A stretch of 64,000 nt of DNA from Alteribacter natronophilus (GTDB lineage: Bacteria; Bacillota; Bacilli; Bacillales; Salisediminibacteriaceae), in assembly GCF_006007885.1 (NCBI RefSeq), contig NZ_VCRO01000001.1:992001-1056000 (forward strand), given 5' to 3'. Below are positions 59,766 through 64,000 of the stretch, piece by piece. The notes below the pieces were generated by a model. It worked only from the letters and a program-made list of their open reading frames with translations. It was not told the origin of the DNA and ran no database searches. The translations under genes and the position numbers were made by a program. Position 1 is the first letter of the stretch; each line of letters opens with the position of its first letter.

Positions 59766-60596
59766 ATGAAACATTCAATGCCCGGGTGGAAAAGAAAGCT
59801 CGACTGGTTTGTCGAGCATAAATACTTCACCTCTGTCATCCTTACACTTATTTTTATTAACGCCGTCGTAGTGGGACTCGAAACCTACCCTCACCTTTAT
59901 GAGGAGTACCGCTCCGCATTTTTTGCGATCGACCGGATTCTGCTGGGAATTTTCGCTGTGGAGATCGCCCTTCGAATGCTTGCGGCACGCACACTGAAGG
60001 ATTTCTTTAAAAGCGGCTGGAACTGGTTTGACTTCATCATCGTCCTGAGCGGTCTGCTGCTCACAGGGGCCTACTTTGTCACTGTACTGAGAATTCTCAG
60101 GGTGCTTCGGGTTTTCCGTGCCATCTCTGTCATTCCGTCACTCAGACGCCTCGTGGATGCCCTGCTGATGACGATCCCGGCTCTCGGAAATATTCTCCTG
60201 CTCATGAGTATCATCTTCTATATTTTCGGTGTAACAGGAACGATGCTGTTTCAGGAAGTGGCACCTGAGTACTTCGGCTCCCTGCAGCTGTCCCTGCTGA
60301 CCCTCTTCCAGGTCGTTACGCTTGAATCCTGGGCGAGTCAGGTCATGCGCCCGATATTTGAAGTAATGCCGTGGTCATGGATCTATTTTGTGGCATTCGT
60401 CCTTGTAGGAACCTTCGTCGTTTTCAACCTCTTTATCGGGGTTATTGTCAATAACGTGGAAAAAGCCGAATCCTCCGAAGAAGAGGAGATTGATGAAACG
60501 AAAAAAGAAGTCACAGAACTGCGCAGGGAAGTTGGGGAACTGAAAGACCTGCTCCGGGAACACCTTGACAGGAACGGGGATAATAAGAGCGGATAA
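59766..60596 (+). CDS. NaChBac-type voltage-gated sodium channel
   Basis: A single-domain, six-helix voltage-gated channel that forms tetramers in the membrane. The 276-residue length matches B. halodurans NaChBac (274). S1 is near 20-40, S4 carries arginines every third residue (LRILRVLRVFRAISV), and the selectivity filter reads VTLESWASQVM, the NaChBac TLESWAS filter. S6 is near 205-230, and a C-terminal acidic helix and coiled coil follow (TELRREVGELKDLLREHLD). In alkaliphilic bacilli this channel returns Na+ for pH homeostasis and motility. A GAGGAG lies 12 bases before ATG 59766. Confidence 0.94.
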   Translation: MKHSMPGWKRKLDWFVEHKYFTSVILTLIFINAVVVGLETYPHLYEEYRSAFFAIDRILLGIFAVEIALRMLAARTLKDFFKSGWNWFDFIIVLSGLLLTGAYFVTVLRILRVLRVFRAISVIPSLRRLVDALLMTIPALGNILLLMSIIFYIFGVTGTMLFQEVAPEYFGSLQLSLLTLFQVVTLESWASQVMRPIFEVMPWSWIYFVAFVLVGTFVVFNLFIGVIVNNVEKAESSEEEEIDETKKEVTELRREVGELKDLLREHLDRNGDNKSG

Positions 60597-60603
60597 CCGA
60601 AGA

Positions 60604-60652
60604 AAGCTGACCTGCTGGTGAAAACTTCACTTTAACGGGTCAGCTTCTTTTT
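60604..60652 (+). terminator. Intrinsic terminator after the sodium channel gene
   Basis: AAGCTGACC and GGTCAGCTT pair around 25 bases, followed by CTTTTTT, within 10 bases of the stop. Confidence 0.8.
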
Positions 60653-60707
60653 TCGTCTGCAGTGAAAAGGATAAAAAGCTGCGCCTTTGCCCGTAACCAC
60701 ACGACTA

Positions 60708-60758
60708 TGTTAGATAATCTTACAAACTGGGAACCTTTTTTCCCTGACCTGCTATAAT
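60708..60758 (+). promoter_or_regulatory. TnrA box and promoter of tnrA
   Basis: TGTTAGATAATCTTACA (60708-60724) fits the TnrA consensus TGTNA-N7-TNACA exactly. A TATAAT -10 lies at 60753-60758, with no good -35. If transcription starts near 60765, the box centre is at about -49, the normal position for TnrA activation. Confidence 0.75.
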
Positions 60759-60804
60759 AATAGAAAAGCTGAGCGTAAAACGGACGGAAGAAAGGATCGA
60801 TACG

Positions 60805-61113
60805 ATGAAGTCGTACAAGGACAAAAAAGTAATCAGCATCGGTGTGGTCAGCGAACTGACCGGCCTTTCAGAGCGCCAGATCCGTTACTACGAGCAGCGG
60901 AAACTGATCAGCCCCGAACGCTCAAAGGGAGGTACACGAAAGTACTCCTTTATGGATGTGGAACGCCTTGTGGAAATCGCCAACAAAATGGAAGACGGTA
61001 TGCAGACATTTGAAATACGTAAAGAGGAAAAACAGAAAGCCAACAGGGAGCAGATCCGCAAAAAGATGCTCCGTGGACAGCTTAACACCGCCTTTCCGAA
61101 CCAGCGGAAATAA
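60805..61113 (+). CDS. tnrA: TnrA, global nitrogen regulator (MerR family)
   Basis: TnrA activates or represses nitrogen genes when nitrogen is limiting; feedback-inhibited glutamine synthetase binds its C-terminus. The 102-residue protein begins [20 protein letters not shown], nearly identical to B. subtilis TnrA, with the MerR winged helix ([20 protein letters not shown], then [12 protein letters not shown]). It ends in the glutamine-synthetase-binding tail [17 protein letters not shown]. The shorter C-terminus and TSYKDKK start separate it from GlnR, which lies with glnA in other genomes. An autoregulatory TnrA box precedes it. Confidence 0.92.
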   Translation: MKSYKDKKVISIGVVSELTGLSERQIRYYEQRKLISPERSKGGTRKYSFMDVERLVEIANKMEDGMQTFEIRKEEKQKANREQIRKKMLRGQLNTAFPNQRK

Positions 61114-61140
61114 CGCCCTTTCAAAGGGCGTTTTCTTTTT
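61112..61140 (+). terminator. Intrinsic terminator after tnrA
   Basis: AACGCCCTTT-C-AAAGGGCGTT followed by TTCTTTTT, directly at the tnrA stop. Confidence 0.88.
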
Positions 61141-61222
61141 GGCTGTTAATTCCCTTCTCTCAGGCCATACTATCAGACAGAACAGTCAGATTATCACCCC
61201 TGAAGAAAAGAGGCGGTATTTT

Positions 61223-62068
61223 ATGAATATCAGAATCATCCTGGGCACTGTGCTGATTTTTGCCCTTTTTCTCTCTTTACCGGCGGACCCCGCAGCAGCC
61301 ACCCAGGCCGGATCCGGAAAAGCCGAAAAGGAAGCGAAAGTAGCAGTCATTATCGATGATTTTGGAGGGAATACGGGAGGCGTATACCGCTTCCTCCGGG
61401 CGGATATTCCCATTACCGTGGCAGTCATGCCTTTTCTGGAGGAATCAACAGAACAGGCGGAAATGGCACACGAGCTCGGCTTTGAAGTCATTGTCCACCT
61501 CCCCCTCGAACCGAAAAACGGAAAAGCCTCCTGGCTGGGACCGATGCCGATTACTTCGGAGCTTAGTGATGAGGAAGTGAAAAACAGGGTCGAAAAAGCC
61601 ATTGAGGACGTCCCCTACGCCAAAGGACTGAACAATCATATGGGGTCCAATATCGTAGGAAACCGACGGATTATGAAAATCATCCTTGAAGTCGCCCGGG
61701 AACACGACCTTTATGTTATTGACAGCGGGACGAGCCCTGATTCCGTCATCCCCGAACTGGCTGAGGAAATGAACCTCCGGTGGGCCGTCAGGGATACCTT
61801 CCTCGACGACAGCCGCTCCTCAAGACACCATGTCTACAAACAGATGATCCGTCTGTGCAGCCAGGCTGAGAGAAACGGGGAAGCTATTGGCATCGGGCAC
61901 GTGGGGATCAAAGGGACAGACACGTTTAACGGGATATCCGATGCACTCGAACACCTGAAAGACCGTAACATAAAGATTGTTCCTGCGTCCGAACTGATTC
62001 CCACAAGGATCGAAAAAGAACCCGGCGAGTTCTGGCAGCGGGTAAAGGGAGGAAACCGCAGTGAGTGA
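61223..62068 (+). CDS. Divergent polysaccharide deacetylase family protein (YibQ-like)
   Basis: A secreted protein of the YibQ family, distant relatives of polysaccharide deacetylases. I use ATG 61223 behind AGAGGCGG, giving 281 residues with a signal peptide (1-24, cut near AAATQA). The domain has VAVIIDDFGGNTGG (metal-binding Asp pair), VIVHLPLEPKNGKASWLGPM, NNHMGSNIVGNRRIM and AIGIGHVGIKGTD. Substrate is unknown, a cell-wall or biofilm sugar being a guess. It overlaps the next gene by 8 bases. Confidence 0.85.
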   Translation: MNIRIILGTVLIFALFLSLPADPAAATQAGSGKAEKEAKVAVIIDDFGGNTGGVYRFLRADIPITVAVMPFLEESTEQAEMAHELGFEVIVHLPLEPKNGKASWLGPMPITSELSDEEVKNRVEKAIEDVPYAKGLNNHMGSNIVGNRRIMKIILEVAREHDLYVIDSGTSPDSVIPELAEEMNLRWAVRDTFLDDSRSSRHHVYKQMIRLCSQAERNGEAIGIGHVGIKGTDTFNGISDALEHLKDRNIKIVPASELIPTRIEKEPGEFWQRVKGGNRSE

Positions 62069-62618
62069 AACAGAAACGGTCACTTTTACAGCCGAAGAAG
62101 GCACAATGGTTACTCTCCGACCAGCTGTGCCGGACGATGCTTTTGACATCATTACAAACGTGGAGGAAATCATCCAGAAAGGCCGCTACATCCAGAAGGA
62201 AAAGGTCCGCACGGTGGAAGAGGAGCAGGCTTTTATTAAAGAAATGAAGGAAAAGAACAATATGTACACTGTCGTGGAAATCGACGGCAGCGTGTACGGC
62301 CTGGCCCGCCTTCTGAGGGGCGACCTGAAGATGAAGCGGCATACTGCCCTGTTCAGAACGTGGCTTGCCGTGCCTGCCCAGGGAAAAGGGCTTGGCAAGA
62401 AGCTGATGGAGTACACTCTTGATTGGGGAAAAAGGAACGGCCTCTATAAAATCTGCCTCACCGTCTTTGCAAAAAATGAAGTGGCCGTAAAGCTGTATGA
62501 ACGGTTCGGCTTCGTCGTTGAAGGTGTACAGAAAGATCAGATCTACATTGACCATGAATATGATGATGAGATTTTCATGGCGTATTTTATTGAAAGCAAC
62601 CGCAGGAAAAATCCGTAA
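62061..62618 (+). CDS. GNAT family N-acetyltransferase
   Basis: A 185-residue acetyl-CoA-dependent acyltransferase. GTG 62061 follows GGGAGG by eight bases and overlaps the previous stop. The fold begins with VTLRPAVPDDAFDIITNVEE; the acetyl-CoA pyrophosphate loop is LAVPAQGKGLGKKLMEYTLD (Q/R-x-x-G-x-G/A), and the ending LYERFGFVVEGVQKDQIYID is typical of the RimJ/RimL-like group. Substrate unknown. Confidence 0.9.
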   Translation: MSETETVTFTAEEGTMVTLRPAVPDDAFDIITNVEEIIQKGRYIQKEKVRTVEEEQAFIKEMKEKNNMYTVVEIDGSVYGLARLLRGDLKMKRHTALFRTWLAVPAQGKGLGKKLMEYTLDWGKRNGLYKICLTVFAKNEVAVKLYERFGFVVEGVQKDQIYIDHEYDDEIFMAYFIESNRRKNP

Positions 62619-62737
62619 GAAGCCGCGATTAATACAGTTAAGTGAATGAGACCGGGGTACTGAAGAATCGTATGACAGAAAACCCGAACCACAAACCGCT
62701 TCAGCCGATAAAGAAATACACAGACACCTGCTATGAT

Positions 62738-62786
62738 GAAAAGCCGCGGTGAGCCGCAGTGCGCAGCACGGGGAGGCTCACCGGCT
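62738..62786 (-). terminator. Possible terminator after the RocB-like gene
   Basis: GCCGGTGAGC and GCTCACCGCGGC pair with a large loop and are followed by TTTTC on the minus strand, 40 bases past the stop. The GGTGAGC/GCTCACC arms also recall the dispersed repeats of this region. Confidence 0.5.
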
Positions 62787-62828
62787 TCTCCTCTTCTCAG
62801 TTTGTCTGAGGCATGTATGCCCCTCGCT

Positions 62829-64000
62829 TTATTTAAATACTTCCTGAATGCCTTTTTCCATAATCTCCGGCAGTTCCCCAAACGAATATGACATTTCAAG
62901 GCGCTCCGTCCAGCTGTGTGCCCCTCTTCCGAAAGGACCGAAATTCATGACCGGAACACTCAGTTTTTTCATGGCTTCCAGAGGAAGGTCATATGATACT
63001 TCCCAGAGAGGCATATTCTGAAGCATCACATCGAGGGACTTTTTTGAATCCGGAAGCTGAAGATAGCTTAAATCGCTGAGGCCCGGAAAATAAGGATAGT
63101 CAAGAACTCCCCTTTTCTGAAGGGAGCCGGCTTCCCGTTTAATCCTCTCTGCCACTTTTCCTACAAGAGGGTGATCTGCAGACTCCACTGCCGGATAGTA
63201 GGGAGGACTGTAAAACAGTACAATCATCGGTGCCAGATCCTTGCAGAAACCGGCTATGTGATGGACTGTGCGAATTGTGAGCTCACGGTCATCAGCATGT
63301 GTTTCGTTAGCCTGGATAAATGACACCTGCCTTTTTACTTCTTCCTCTCCGTGGTGGGCAACAGCATGATTCCACAGCTCCTCATAAGTGAGGATCCGGA
63401 TATTTTTTCTTTCAGGTTCATATCCATGATCTTCAGCAAACGCTTTTTCCCGCTCTGCATAGGCCTTCTCTATACGCTGCGCTGCAGTTTCGGCGAGACT
63501 GAGAAGCTCTCCGGTAACATCCTTCATCTTCTTTTTCATATAAAGAAGGTTAAACAGAACGACAGCAGTATGAGGAATCTGAGTGGAATATTCAGTCTTC
63601 AGGTCCTTCTGGATCAGACTTACCGGTGGCGGTGTCTTCTGCATCCCTTCCTTTTCCGTAAAATCAGGGTTGAGTTCCAGTGCATCGTTTACGTATGAAG
63701 CCATAAAGTTTCCGTTCAGCCCCGAGAATGGTTCAGCAACATGGGCCTCTTCCCCATAGCAGTAAAACCCGGGCAGAATTTTCCCAAGAGATCCTCTGTA
63801 CACATACAGGTGCTCATCTCCCGGATAGCCCGAGAAAACCGGTTCAGTATTCCAGGCCAGCGTGTATTTAAGACTGTGCACCCGCGACAGTTCGAGAAGC
63901 GCATCGGCCGCCTCCCTCATCCCGGTGGAGTTCACCTCTTCATCAGGAACAGCCAGCATCAGGATATTTCCTTCAAAAGCTCCTTCTCCTGCTTTTTCAA
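62829..64000 (-). CDS. RocB-like M20 family peptidase (partial)
   Basis: The frame enters from beyond base 64000, so the N-terminus is missing; about 390 residues are present. Together with B. subtilis RocB (566 residues, linked to arginine use), it belongs to the M20 zinc peptidase superfamily. The visible catalytic part is NILMLAVPDEEVNSTGMREA with the Glu-Glu pair; later are VAEPFSGLNGNFMASYVNDA and, near the end, VMNFGPFGRGAHSWTERLEM, which carries a conserved metal-type histidine. No arginine genes are in view, so the substrate is open. Confidence 0.82.
   Translation of the reverse strand, partial: EKAGEGAFEGNILMLAVPDEEVNSTGMREAADALLELSRVHSLKYTLAWNTEPVFSGYPGDEHLYVYRGSLGKILPGFYCYGEEAHVAEPFSGLNGNFMASYVNDALELNPDFTEKEGMQKTPPPVSLIQKDLKTEYSTQIPHTAVVLFNLLYMKKKMKDVTGELLSLAETAAQRIEKAYAEREKAFAEDHGYEPERKNIRILTYEELWNHAVAHHGEEEVKRQVSFIQANETHADDRELTIRTVHHIAGFCKDLAPMIVLFYSPPYYPAVESADHPLVGKVAERIKREAGSLQKRGVLDYPYFPGLSDLSYLQLPDSKKSLDVMLQNMPLWEVSYDLPLEAMKKLSVPVMNFGPFGRGAHSWTERLEMSYSFGELPEIMEKGIQEVFK

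Noticed and set aside
1-64000. tRNA, rRNA, CRISPR array, prophage or replication origin
   Set aside because: I saw no cloverleaf with CCA-type ends, no regular spaced repeats, no phage structural genes and no DnaA-box cluster. A tRNAscan or CRISPR search could still find something short that I missed by eye.

Overview
The window is a piece of a spore-forming Bacillaceae chromosome. Gene order follows the Bacillus subtilis core in two long blocks: resC-resB-resA-rluB-spmB-spmA-dacB ... ypuI-scpB-scpA-ypuF-ribT-H-BA-E-D-ppiB, and lysA-spoVAF..AA-sigF-spoIIAB-spoIIAA-dacF-pdp-punA-deoB-xerD-yqkK-fur-spoIIM-nudF-mciZ-yqkF. A NaChBac-type sodium channel and a glycosylated-carotenoid gene set suggest an alkaliphilic or halotolerant, pigmented member of the family. 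That is inference; the sequence does not name a species.

Layout. 1-5957: cytochrome c maturation (res) and spore maturation (rluB, spmAB, dacB), all on the minus strand. 6095-11204: an accessory spore island inserted between dacB and ypuI. It holds a second spoVA operon (YhcN-like lipoprotein, SpoVAC, SpoVAD, SpoVAEb, DUF1657, and a 2Duf-type DUF421+DUF1657 fusion), flanked by two plus-strand DUF421 (YetF-like) genes. This resembles the spoVA2mob spore heat-resistance operon but has no transposase. 11262-20250: chromosome segregation (scpAB), riboflavin synthesis under an FMN riboswitch, ppiB, and lysA under a lysine riboswitch. 20687-28683: the canonical seven-gene spoVA operon behind a sigma-G-like promoter, then sigF-spoIIAB-spoIIAA and dacF. 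As given, spoIIAA carries a one-base frameshift at an A7 run. 28969-38194: nucleoside salvage, xerD, fur (with a PerR-type box), spoIIM, nudF, mciZ and yqkF.

38195-43900 is more mixed: a palindromic repeat, an IS1182-family transposase remnant, an orphan TlpA/ResA-like oxidoreductase, a ycgRQ-type permease pair, a glucose-type PTS IIA protein and a HAD phosphatase. 43992-52112 is a C30-type carotenoid cluster built as two convergent operons. The plus operon has a DUF422 protein, an acyltransferase that seems to start at AUA, a glycosyltransferase and a CrtP/CrtNb-like oxidase. The minus operon has two further CrtN-like flavoenzymes and CrtM, behind a good sigma-B-like promoter. asnB and a methyltransferase follow.

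55600-64000 holds a low-molecular-weight phosphatase, a YolD/UvrX-type translesion polymerase pair with LexA-type boxes around a large intergenic palindrome, a short-chain dehydrogenase, the sodium channel, tnrA with its own TnrA box, a YibQ-like deacetylase, an acetyltransferase, and a RocB-like peptidase cut by the window edge. No tRNA, rRNA or CRISPR array was seen. Terminators are hairpins followed by T-rich tracts read by eye; no folding energies were computed.
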